A stretch of 24,734 nucleotides of DNA from Kiritimatiellia bacterium (GCA_017385345.1 JAFNRY010000119.1:1-24734); one strand, 5' to 3'; shown: positions 6,675 through 13,701, numbered from the stretch's first letter. The notes: a model not told the origin generated them from the sequence alone. Program-made: numbers and translations.

Positions 6675-7886
6675 CTACGCCGGCACCCCGCACAACCTGC
6701 CGCCTTTCGCGCTGCGAACCGCTATTTTCGCCAGCGACTTCCTTTCCGGCCTGCCGCCGGGCCACGCAGCGCAATACCCCTTCGACACTTCGCACCAGAG
6801 CCGCTGCGACGTCCATCCCGCCGTCGTCTCCGCGTCTTCCACCACTATCTCGACCGTCTTGCCGCGGAATCCGGCGGCGAATGCCGACTTCGCCTTCTCC
6901 GCGATTCCCGAAAGATCGCGCGCGCGGGCCGAGCGGACTTCCCGCGGAAGACCGCCGGACATCGCGGCGGCCGCCGTCCCGGGGCGCGTGGAATACGGAA
7001 ACACATGGGCGGCGGTAAATCCGGAATCCTCGAGAAGCTGTCGGGAAAGAAAATGGTCGTATTCCGATTCGCCCGGGAAGCCGGCTATCATATCGCATCC
7101 GAGCGCGATCCCGGGCATCGCCTTTTGCGCGGCCGCGGCGAGCGCGCGCACGTCCCTCGCGAAATAGGGCCTTTTCATCGCCGCGAGAATCCTGTCGGAG
7201 CCGGACTGCACGGAAAGATGGAGAAAACGGCAGGCGGTGGGCGAAGCCGCCATCGCGGAAACGGTCTCGCCCGCGATTGCGCCGGGCTCCACCGAACCGA
7301 GCCTTATCCTGCAGCCGCCGACCGAACACAGCGCCTCCACGAGCTCCGGCAGACGCCTGCCGCCGGACGAATACTGCGCGAGATTGCACCCGGTCACGAC
7401 GATTTCGCGATAGCCCGCCTCCACGAACCGTTTGGCCCTGTCCACCGCGTCGTCGAACGGAACCGACGCCGAGGACGAACGGAACTGCGGCACGATGCAG
7501 AACGCGCACTTGGAGTTGCAGCCGTCCTGCACCTTGAGCCACGCCCTGGCGGTGGAGACGGGGACCGGCTGCGGGCGCGCGCCCCCGGCGGCCGACGCCC
7601 CGCCTCCGTCCTTGAGCAGGGCGTCTATCAGGAATTCATTGCTTCTCGAGGCGGTGCATCCCGTCACAACAATGCGCTTGGCCGGATAGAGGGCCTTGAG
7701 CCTGACTATGTATTTCTCGCATTCCCTCTGCGCGGCCGACGTCACGCTGCACGCGCGCACGACGACGAGATCCGCGTCCTGCGAATGCTCCGCCGCCGTC
7801 CATCCGGCGGCGGCGAAGCGGGCCTCGAGATCCAGGGATTCGGCTTTGTTCAGCCTGCAGCCGAACGTCTTGAAGCGGACTTTCAC
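6675..7886 (-). CDS. mtaB: tRNA t6A37 methylthiotransferase MtaB
   Basis: 403 residues beginning with a GTG that directly follows the stop of the CPBP gene. MtaB is a radical SAM enzyme converting t6A to ms2t6A at position 37 of ANN-decoding tRNAs. The N-terminal domain carries the three cysteines of the auxiliary cluster: Cys10 (TFGCRLN), Cys46 (RACSVT) and Cys77 (VTGCTA). The radical SAM motif C-x3-C-x2-C is at Cys123, Cys127 and Cys130 (DGCNSKCAFC). SVQSGSDRIL and DMIAGFPGE are typical of the family. The C-terminal TRAM-like region is short. The TxGCRLN motif and the absence of MiaB-type features favour MtaB over MiaB or RimO. Confidence 0.88.
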   Translation of the reverse strand: MKVRFKTFGCRLNKAESLDLEARFAAAGWTAAEHSQDADLVVVRACSVTSAAQRECEKYIVRLKALYPAKRIVVTGCTASRSNEFLIDALLKDGGGASAAGGARPQPVPVSTARAWLKVQDGCNSKCAFCIVPQFRSSSASVPFDDAVDRAKRFVEAGYREIVVTGCNLAQYSSGGRRLPELVEALCSVGGCRIRLGSVEPGAIAGETVSAMAASPTACRFLHLSVQSGSDRILAAMKRPYFARDVRALAAAAQKAMPGIALGCDMIAGFPGESEYDHFLSRQLLEDSGFTAAHVFPYSTRPGTAAAAMSGGLPREVRSARARDLSGIAEKAKSAFAAGFRGKTVEIVVEDAETTAGWTSQRLWCEVSKGYCAAWPGGRPERKSLAKIAVRSAKGGRLCGVPA

Positions 7887-8360
7887 CTATTTGTCGAAAA
7901 CAAAGAGGATGGCCATGTTGGCTATGTTGAAAAGAGAGTGGTTGACGACCGCGCACCAAAGCCGGTCCGTATTGAAATACAGGCGGCACTGGATCAGGCC
8001 GAAAATGAAAAGCGCGATGAAAGCGTTATCCGGCCTGGCGGCGAAGAGGTAGTGGGCGCCGGCGAAGGCGAGCGAGGAGGCGACGGCCGCGGCGCGCGGG
8101 CTGGCCGCCCCGGCGCGTTTCCAGAAGAACCAGCGGAAGAGCGCCTCCTCCCAGATCGGCGCGGCCACGGCGACGTACGACACGAAATACACGAACCGCA
8201 TGTTCCAGCCGGCCATCTTGCGGACGAGATCGACGCTCGTCTGGTCGCGCAACTCGAACCCGAGCAGGTTTCCGGCCTGCTCGGTCGCCCAGCATACCGC
8301 CGCGCAGACGGCGACGGACACTACGAGCCACTTCAGTATCTGCTTGACGGCGTCTTTCAC
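7887..8360 (-). CDS. Short CPBP-family intramembrane metalloprotease
   Basis: 157 residues when started at the GTG at 8360, which overlaps the aspS stop in a GTGA arrangement; longer upstream reading is only a shadow of aspS. It is a membrane protein with about four hydrophobic segments. All three CPBP (Abi/CAAX protease) motifs are present: WEEALFRW (EExxxR), FAGAHYLF (FxxxH) and NHSLFN (HxxxN). Family members are usually 200-300 residues, so this is close to a minimal catalytic core with one N-terminal transmembrane helix. Roles in the family range from CAAX-type processing to bacteriocin self-immunity; the substrate here is unknown. It is translationally coupled to aspS and mtaB. Confidence 0.82.
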   Translation of the reverse strand: MKDAVKQILKWLVVSVAVCAAVCWATEQAGNLLGFELRDQTSVDLVRKMAGWNMRFVYFVSYVAVAAPIWEEALFRWFFWKRAGAASPRAAAVASSLAFAGAHYLFAARPDNAFIALFIFGLIQCRLYFNTDRLWCAVVNHSLFNIANMAILFVFDK

Positions 8361-10186
8361 TTGCCTTCGGAAACGGCGGCGGGAGCCCCGCCGGACGCGC
8401 CGCCCTCCATGCCGCGTATCTTGATGTGCAGTTCGCGCAGCTGCTGCTCGGTCACGTAGTTCGGCGCCCCCATGAGAAGATCCTGCGCCTTCTGGTTCAT
8501 CGGGAACGCTATGACTTCGCGGATGTTCGGCGTGTCGGCGAGAAGCATCACCATGCGATCGACGCCGGGCGCGATTCCGCCGTGCGGCGGCGCGCCGAAA
8601 CGGAACGCGCGATGCAGCGCCCCGAACTTCCTGACCACGTCGTCCTTCGTGTATCCAGCTATCTCGAACGCCTTGTACATCACCTCTATCTGGTGGTTGC
8701 GGATTGCGCCGGACGAAAGCTCTATGCCGTTGCACACCACGTCGTACTGGTACGCCTCGATCTCGAGCGGATTCTTCGTCTCGAGCGCCTCCAGCCCGCC
8801 CTGCGGCATCGAGAAGGGATTGTGCGAGAACACGATCTTCCCGGTTTCGGGATCGGTCTCGAAGAACGGGAAATCGACGATCCAGCAGAAGCGGTAGCAA
8901 TCCTTCTCGCGCGGATCTTCAGTCATGTGGGAGGCGATGTCGGTCCTGACGAGGCCGGAAAGCCTGTGGCATTCGTCCTTGGGCGCCGCCATGAAGAAAA
9001 GAGCGTCGCCGGGCTGGATTCCGCTTATGGCCTTCATCTCTTCGAGTTCTTCGGCGGTGAGGAACTTCGCGATCGGCCCCTTGAGCTCCCCTTCCTTCGT
9101 CCAGCTTATATAGCCGAGGCCCTTGCCGCCGTTCTCCTTGACGAACGCCTCGCGCTTGTCGAACCACGTGCGCGTTTCGACGCCCACGATTCCTTTGACG
9201 GGAAGTCCCTTCACGAGACCGCCGCCGGCCACGCAGGAAGCGAACGCCTTGAAGCCGGCCTTCGCGAAAAACGCCGACATGTCGATCCATTTGAGCGGGT
9301 TGCGCAGATCCGGCTTGTCAGTTCCGTACGTCATCATCGCGTCGCGGTACTTGATCCGCGGCCACGGCGCTTCGTTCGAACTCCACGTAGAGAACTTGCG
9401 GAACGTAGCGCCCACAACGTCTTCGACGACGGCGAATATCTCGTCCTGCGTCGCGTAGCTCATTTCGATGTCGAGCTGGTAGAACTCGCCCGGGCTGCGG
9501 TCGGCGCGCGCCGCTTCGTCGCGGAAGCACGGCGCTATCTGGAAATACCTGTCGAAGCCGGACGCCATGAGCAGCTGCTTGAACATCTGCGGAGCCTGCG
9601 GCAGGGCGTAGAACATTCCGCGATGCACGCGGCTCGGCACGAGATAGTCCCGCGCGCCTTCGGGCGACGATGCGGTCAATATCGGCGTCTGGAACTCGTT
9701 GAAGCCCTTCTCCCACATCTTCTCGCGCAGGAAGCGGATTACCTGCGAACGGAGGATTATGTTCTTGTGGAGCTTCTCGCGGCGCAGGTCGAGGAAGCGG
9801 TACTGCAGGCGCATCTCCTCGCTTTCGTCGCTCTTCTCGTCCGGCACGTATATCGGCGTCGTCTCGGAGGCGGATTCCACGACCAGTTCGTTCGCCTCGA
9901 TCTCGATCTCGCCGGTCGGCAGTTCGGGGTTGATCGTGTCGGGCGTGCGCAGTTTTACTTCACCCGTCACGGTGAACACCGTTTCAAGGTGGGCCTTCTC
10001 GACGGTCTGGAAGAAGCTGCGCGACGGATGCACCACTATCTGCGTAAGACCATAGTGGTCGCGCAGATCCACGAAAAGGATTCCGCCATGATCTCTCAAT
10101 CTGAACATCCATCCGGAAAGGCGGACCGTTTTACCGGCGTCCGCCGCGCGAAGTTCGTTGCAAGTATGCGTTCTGTAGGGATGCAT
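8357..10186 (-). CDS. aspS: Aspartyl-tRNA synthetase, bacterial type
   Basis: 609 residues from the ATG at 10186, where the family's usual start (MHPYRTHTCNELR) begins; an ATG 7 codons upstream is possible, and GGAAAGAG sits between the two. The protein charges tRNA-Asp. Domains in order: OB-fold anticodon-binding domain (about 1-110, GWMFRLRDHGG), class II motif 1 and motif 2 (FRDEAARADRSPGEFYQLDIEMS), a GAD insertion, and motif 3 (GGIAPGVDRMVMLL). His33 in RDHGG matches the residue seen in some nondiscriminating AspRS, in contrast to Leu in E. coli. The stop overlaps the next start (GTGA). It heads the operon running to 4651. Confidence 0.96.
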   Translation of the reverse strand: MHPYRTHTCNELRAADAGKTVRLSGWMFRLRDHGGILFVDLRDHYGLTQIVVHPSRSFFQTVEKAHLETVFTVTGEVKLRTPDTINPELPTGEIEIEANELVVESASETTPIYVPDEKSDESEEMRLQYRFLDLRREKLHKNIILRSQVIRFLREKMWEKGFNEFQTPILTASSPEGARDYLVPSRVHRGMFYALPQAPQMFKQLLMASGFDRYFQIAPCFRDEAARADRSPGEFYQLDIEMSYATQDEIFAVVEDVVGATFRKFSTWSSNEAPWPRIKYRDAMMTYGTDKPDLRNPLKWIDMSAFFAKAGFKAFASCVAGGGLVKGLPVKGIVGVETRTWFDKREAFVKENGGKGLGYISWTKEGELKGPIAKFLTAEELEEMKAISGIQPGDALFFMAAPKDECHRLSGLVRTDIASHMTEDPREKDCYRFCWIVDFPFFETDPETGKIVFSHNPFSMPQGGLEALETKNPLEIEAYQYDVVCNGIELSSGAIRNHQIEVMYKAFEIAGYTKDDVVRKFGALHRAFRFGAPPHGGIAPGVDRMVMLLADTPNIREVIAFPMNQKAQDLLMGAPNYVTEQQLRELHIKIRGMEGGASGGAPAAVSEGK

Positions 10187-10226
10187 CTGTCGTTCTCTTT
10201 CCATATGCTGTACGCGATTTCTATGT

Positions 10227-10235
10227 ATTATACCA
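10227..10235 (-). promoter_or_regulatory. Extended -10 promoter of the aspS operon
   Basis: TGGTATAAT on the minus strand (hexamer 10227-10232). It abuts the T-run of the upstream terminator directly. No recognisable -35 lies 16-18 bases further up, where the terminator stem is. The leader to the ATG at 10186 is about 34 bases. Confidence 0.65.
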
Positions 10236-10267
10236 AAAAAGGGACGCGCGCCCCGCGGCGCGCGTCC
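10235..10267 (-). terminator. Rho-independent terminator of the LamG-like gene at 10294
   Basis: On the minus strand a perfect 10-bp GC stem (GGACGCGCGC / GCGCGCGTCC, 10258-10267 with 10242-10251) with a 6-base loop is followed by C and six T residues. It begins 26 bases after the stop of the secreted protein gene and ends at the aspS promoter. Confidence 0.85.
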
Positions 10268-10293
10268 TCCTTTCCCGTAACGGAACTGCGGCT

Positions 10294-11400
10294 TTACTCG
10301 CCGGCCGGAACCGTTATCTTGATTGTGGCGGGCTTCGCTCTGTAGAACTTCTTCGCCGCGCCGGCTGTCGTGAAGTCGGTCTCCGTATCGGCGTCGCGCC
10401 ACCCTTCGGCGTCCGCGATATCGGAGTTCACCGAGAACTCCACCGTTACCTCGTAGCCTTCGAGGTGCGGAAGTTCGACCGTTACCGTAGTGCCCTCGAT
10501 CTTGATCACAGGCGTCAACTCGTCCGCCAGTTCGCCCGTGGTCGCATCGAGCAGGCCGAGCGCGTAGGCCGTGGCGTAGTTTACGGGAGTGCCTCCGATC
10601 GTGCCGGCGACGTCCACGGGGGCGAGGTTGAGGTTCTCCAGGAACGCGACGCCCGCCGCGTCAAGCTCGAAGATGGTGCCGTCCGGGCTCGTATAGCCGG
10701 CGGGAGCCACCGGCGCGAAACCGATGTTGTCTATCGTGCCGTAGCCTTCGAACTCTATGCGGGAAATCTGCTGCGACTGGACCAACGACGGAAACTCGGA
10801 AACGCCGTTGACATCCGCCACCTCGCTTCCGTCTATGGTGAACTTGAACACGAGCGAATCGCCGCTCTTGGACGCGACGGCAACAATATCGTGCATCGCT
10901 TCATAGTCGAAGGACGCCGGAACGGAGAGAGTGTATGTCTCGGATTCGAGACTTCCTTCGACGAACTTTCCGGCGCGAATGTAGAGGTTTGTCGTCTCTC
11001 CAGACGCCCCGGCCCAGATAGCGAACTTCGTGTCGCCGTCGAAATCCGGAATGTCTTCGTCGCAGACGTTGAACACGATGCTGCTCTTGATTTCAAGGCC
11101 CGTGTCGCCAACATCGACAGCGCTCGTCTCGCCGTCCGCGGCCGCCGTGCCGGCGGCATAACGCTTGACGACGCCTTCGTTGTCTATCTGGAGCGCGAGA
11201 TTGCCCTCGCCGATATCGACGATCTCTCCTGTCTTCGACGGCGTCGCACGCCAGAAATACAACTGATTCTCGACAAACGTCGAAGCATCGAACGCGCCCA
11301 AGGTCGCGCCGTCGAACGTAGTGAGATTGGCTTCACTCAACGTTTCGGCTCCTGCCGCGAACGCCATCGCCGCCGCAAATCCTGCAATCGCTCTCTTCAT
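10294..11400 (-). CDS. Secreted protein, LamG-like, unknown function
   Basis: 368 residues. The start at 11400 (MKRAIAGFAAAMAFAAGAET) is set by AGGAGG 6 bases upstream; another in-frame ATG directly follows the AGGAGG. Residues 1-18 are a signal peptide with an AGA|ET cleavage site. The first ~230 residues look like a concanavalin A/LamG-type beta sandwich (FDGATLGAFD, LYFWRATPSKTGEIVDIG, NLALQIDNEG, AMHDIVAVASKSGDSLVFKFTIDG, RIEFEGYGTIDNIGFAP). A second beta domain ends in EGWRDAD-TETDF and KKFYRAKPATIKITV, an ending resembling other secreted proteins in this window. Cell-surface or carbohydrate-related roles are plausible but unproven. It has its own promoter and terminator, so it is monocistronic. 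Confidence 0.72.
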   Translation of the reverse strand: MKRAIAGFAAAMAFAAGAETLSEANLTTFDGATLGAFDASTFVENQLYFWRATPSKTGEIVDIGEGNLALQIDNEGVVKRYAAGTAAADGETSAVDVGDTGLEIKSSIVFNVCDEDIPDFDGDTKFAIWAGASGETTNLYIRAGKFVEGSLESETYTLSVPASFDYEAMHDIVAVASKSGDSLVFKFTIDGSEVADVNGVSEFPSLVQSQQISRIEFEGYGTIDNIGFAPVAPAGYTSPDGTIFELDAAGVAFLENLNLAPVDVAGTIGGTPVNYATAYALGLLDATTGELADELTPVIKIEGTTVTVELPHLEGYEVTVEFSVNSDIADAEGWRDADTETDFTTAGAAKKFYRAKPATIKITVPAGE

Positions 11401-11459
11401 CGTCATCCTCCTGATGTTGTCACCCCGGAACGGAGACGTCCATTCTCCATCCGAACCGC

Positions 11460-11493
11460 ATTCTACCACATTCCCCGCTCCCCCACAAGGGGG
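11460..11493 (-). promoter_or_regulatory. Promoter with -35-centred palindrome, secreted LamG gene
   Basis: On the minus strand TTGTGG (11483-11488), a 17-base spacer and TAGAAT (11460-11465) preceded by TGTGG. The -35 lies at the centre of the perfect palindrome CCCCC-TTGT-GGGGG (11480-11493). The same arrangement occurs at 19890-19923 before another secreted LamG-like gene, which suggests a shared operator. Confidence 0.65.
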
Positions 11494-11523
11494 ATTTTCA
11501 AATCGCATCCTGGAAACTCACTC

Positions 11524-11553
11524 TTGGTTTCGGCATCGCGAATGTGCTATAAT
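11524..11553 (+). promoter_or_regulatory. Promoter of the toxin-antitoxin operon
   Basis: TTGGTT (11524-11529), an 18-base spacer and an extended -10 TGCTATAAT with hexamer 11548-11553. It is divergent from the promoter of the secreted gene at 11400. The leader to the ATG at 11598 is about 38 bases. Confidence 0.65.
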
Positions 11554-11597
11554 CGGCATCGATTTCAGTACCGTGAAGAAGCTGAAAGGAGCAAGCG

Positions 11598-11849
11598 ATG
11601 ATAGCGACAATACCAGCACAAGAGGTCAAACGGCGCGGAATGAGCGCGCTGAACGAGCAGTTGAAGGACGGCCCGGTATGGATCATCGCCAACAACACGC
11701 CAAAATACGTTGTCCTTTTCGCCGACGATTTCCGTCGCATGAGGCACGAAGCGTTCGTGGAAGGCTGCCTCCGGTCCGATGCGGAATGCCGCGCAGGGCT
11801 TGCCGCGCCCGCTACGGTCGAGGGGTTGATGTCGGCTTTCGACGAATAA
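11598..11849 (+). CDS. Type II antitoxin, Phd/YefM-like
   Basis: 83 residues with an AAAGGAG ribosome binding site 7 bases before the ATG. The pattern MIATIPAQEVKRRGMSALNEQL, then GPVWIIANNTPKYVVLFADDFRRM, fits a small Phd/YefM-type antitoxin: an N-terminal DNA-binding fold with a short beta strand (YVVL) and a helical C-terminus that would wrap the toxin. Such antitoxins repress their own promoter alone or with the toxin. The toxin gene starts 11 bases downstream. Identification rests on size, position and fold pattern. Confidence 0.78.
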   Translation: MIATIPAQEVKRRGMSALNEQLKDGPVWIIANNTPKYVVLFADDFRRMRHEAFVEGCLRSDAECRAGLAAPATVEGLMSAFDE

Positions 11850-11860
11850 GAACGGCGACG

Positions 11861-12136
11861 ATGTACGCATTGAAGCAGACGCCGTATTTCGCCCGTGCTT
11901 TCAAGCGTTTCGCCAAGCGGCACCCGGAACTGCGGGACGCGACCCGAACGACATTGAACACTCTCAGGGAGAATCCGTTTGCGCCGTCGCTGCGGTTGCA
12001 CCCGCTGACTGGCAGACTTGAAGGGAAACAGGCGGTAAGCGTCAACTACGCCTACCGCATCGTCCTGTGCGTGGAGATTGCCGGACATGAAGTCGTCCTT
12101 CACAACATCGGCTCGCATGACGAAGTTTACGGTTGA
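11861..12136 (+). CDS. RelE/ParE-family toxin
   Basis: 91 residues from the ATG at 11861 (MYALKQTPYFARAFKRFAKRH). The plan is typical of the RelE/ParE superfamily: two N-terminal helices with F-RAFKRFAKRHPELR, then R-HPLTGRLEG, VNYAYRIVL and a final NIGSHDEVYG. The HDEVY end and the LTG-L-G motif are more like ribosome-dependent mRNA interferases (RelE/YafQ group) than the gyrase poison ParE, but this cannot be settled by eye. The upstream Phd/YefM-like gene would neutralise it. The pair lies between a secreted protein gene and adk with no other mobile features. Confidence 0.82.
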   Translation: MYALKQTPYFARAFKRFAKRHPELRDATRTTLNTLRENPFAPSLRLHPLTGRLEGKQAVSVNYAYRIVLCVEIAGHEVVLHNIGSHDEVYG

Positions 12137-12138
12137 AC

Positions 12139-12175
12139 CGGATGTCGCCGTTCAAGACGCCGGTCGCGACATCCG
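12139..12175. repeat. 10-bp inverted repeat downstream of the toxin gene
   Basis: CGGATGTCGC at 12139-12148 is the exact reverse complement of GCGACATCCG at 12166-12175, separated by 17 bases. It starts 2 bases after the toxin stop. With no T-run it is not a canonical terminator, but it could stabilise the 3' end or mark the edge of the inserted module. Confidence 0.5.
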
Positions 12176-12181
12176 CTGACA

Positions 12182-12198
12182 GCCGCGATCATCGCGGC
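12182..12198. repeat. 7-bp hairpin GCCGCGA-tca-TCGCGGC
   Basis: Perfect inverted repeat with a 3-base loop between the toxin gene and the adk promoter. It lacks a T-run. It may act as a factor-dependent terminator for the toxin-antitoxin transcript or be chance in GC-rich DNA. Confidence 0.4.
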
Positions 12199-12200
12199 GC

Positions 12201-12230
12201 TTGGTGCAACCATCTCCCATTTGGTATAAT
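12201..12230 (+). promoter_or_regulatory. Promoter of adk, predicting a near-leaderless mRNA
   Basis: TTGGTG (12201-12206), an 18-base spacer and extended -10 TGGTATAAT (hexamer 12225-12230). Only 10 bases separate the hexamer from the adk ATG, so the leader would be about 4 bases. There is no Shine-Dalgarno in the gap. Confidence 0.65.
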
Positions 12231-12240
12231 TCCGGACATC

Positions 12241-12885
12241 ATGGACATAGTGATACTGCTTGGGGCGCCCGGCTCCGGCAAGGGGACCGTGGCGGCCGCC
12301 CTCGCCGGCCGCGGCGGATCGTTCAACCACGTCTCCACCGGAGAACTGCTCCGCGCCGCGGTGGCAAAAGGGACGCCGGCCGGCGTCGAGGCGAAGTCCT
12401 ACATGGATTCCGGCTCCCTCGTTCCGGACGCCGTCGTCGCGCAAATGGTGAAAGATGTCGTAGATGCCGCCTCGGGCGACGCGGCGACGATGCTTCTTGA
12501 CGGCTTCCCCCGCAACCTCGCGCAGGCGGAAATCCTCGAGAAGATGGGCGCGCCGGTGAAGAAAGCAGTCCTCATCGACGTGCCGGACGGAATAATCCAG
12601 GACCGGATAGCGGGGCGCCGCACGTGCCCGAAATGCAAAGCCGGATACCATGTCAAGAACCTGCCGCCGAAGGTCGAAGGCGTCTGCGACAAGTGCGGCG
12701 CGCAGCTGACGGTGCGCAAGGACGACAATCCGGAGACCGTCCGCGACAGGCTCGCCGTCTATCACCGCGAGACCGAACCGCTCGTCGCGTTCTATGAAAA
12801 CAAGGGCCTGCTGGCGCGCATCGACGGCACGCGCGGCGTTGAGGCCACGTGCAAGGCGTTCGTCGAAGCCGCGGGGCTGAAGTGA
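12241..12885 (+). CDS. adk: Adenylate kinase
   Basis: 214 residues. The enzyme interconverts ATP + AMP and 2 ADP in the cytoplasm. It shows the P-loop GAPGSGKGT (8-16), STGELLR of the AMP site (32-38), DGFPRN (87-92) and R-R-TCPKC of the LID domain. Cys129, Cys132, Cys149 and Cys152 form a zinc-binding LID as in Gram-positive and many other bacterial adenylate kinases. R-DDN-ETVRDRL follows. The ATG at 12241 is the only sensible start, as the family begins directly with the M-IVLLGAPG strand. It overlaps map by 4 bases (GTGA), the common adk-map pairing. Confidence 0.96.
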   Translation: MDIVILLGAPGSGKGTVAAALAGRGGSFNHVSTGELLRAAVAKGTPAGVEAKSYMDSGSLVPDAVVAQMVKDVVDAASGDAATMLLDGFPRNLAQAEILEKMGAPVKKAVLIDVPDGIIQDRIAGRRTCPKCKAGYHVKNLPPKVEGVCDKCGAQLTVRKDDNPETVRDRLAVYHRETEPLVAFYENKGLLARIDGTRGVEATCKAFVEAAGLK

Positions 12886-13651
12886 AAATAGACATAAAAA
12901 GCAAGGCCGAAATCGACCGCATGCGCGAAGCGTGCAGGATGAGCGCCGAAATACGCGACATCTGCGCCTCGGCCGTCGCTCCGGGCGTCTCCACGGGCGA
13001 AATCGACGCGCTCGTCGCCAATTACTGCGAGAAAAACAAGGTAAAGGCGAGTTTCTACCGCTATGAAGGCTTCCCCGGCCACATCTGCGTCTCGATAAAC
13101 GACGAAGTCATCCACGGGATTCCAAAGGCCCACAGGCTGATCATGCCGGGCGATCTCGTCAAAACCGACGTCGGCATCATGAAAAACGGCTTCCACGGCG
13201 ACACTTCGAGAACCGTGGCCGTGGGCGTTACCGATCCGGAGACGCTGCGCCTCGTGGAAACCACGAAGAAGTGCCTCGCCGCCGGACTCGCGGCGTGCGG
13301 CCCCGGGGTGCACCTCGGCGACGTCGGCCACGCCATCGAACAGGTCGCCCTCGACGCCGGCTTCGGCGTCGTGCGCGGCTGGATCGGCCACGGCGTCGGG
13401 CGGACCGTCCACGAAGACCCGCAGGTTCCGAACTACGGAACCCCGGGCACCAAGACGATCCTCAGCCGGGCATGACCATCGCTATCGAGCCGATGATCAC
13501 GATGACCAAGGCCGGGGAACAGACGGACGTGCTCGCAGACGGCTGGACCGTCGTCACGCGCGACAGATGCCTCGCCGCGCATTTCGAGCACACGGTCGCG
13601 ATAACCGACGACGGATGCGAGGTTCTTACTTTGCCGGCGGACTATCCCTGA
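12882..13651 (+). pseudogene. map: Methionine aminopeptidase, type I, interrupted by a -1 frameshift
   Basis: MetAP removes the initiator methionine. Reading from GTG at 12882 the protein is normal to about residue 195 and then stops at 13475 (KTILSRA). The other frame continues as PGMTIAIEPM...ADGWTVVTRD...FEHTVAITDDG to 13651. Inserting one A in CTCAG at 13461-13465 gives CTCAAG and restores the family motif LKPGM, with a total of about 256 residues, the usual length. Metal ligands Asp96, Asp107 and His170 are before the break, while the two glutamates (IEPM and FEHT) are after it, so the 197-residue product should be inactive. This is either an assembly error or a real deletion; map is normally essential, so an error or a second copy is likely. 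Confidence 0.85.
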
Positions 13652-13701
13652 AGTCCCGCAGCCCGAAGGCGCTCTGGTCGAATGGCGGCTGATTGCTGCG
13701 G

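Noticed and set aside
8361..8900. N-terminal extension of the CPBP protein into aspS
   Set aside because: The extension is Arg-rich and coincides with a shadow frame of aspS. The GTG at 8360 with a 4-base overlap gives a protein beginning just before its first transmembrane helix.
8426..10345. 639-codon open frame on the plus strand
   Set aside because: It is antisense to aspS, whose motifs are complete. The translation is rich in Arg, Leu, Val and His without any recognisable domain.
10187..10402. N-terminal extension of AspRS
   Set aside because: It would run through the aspS promoter and the upstream terminator. The family's N-terminus starts at the ATG at 10186.
13672..13684. TGGTCGAAT as a -10 for the ferredoxin gene
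   Set aside because: It has a C at a key position of the hexamer and no -35. Transcription from the adk promoter is the simpler explanation.
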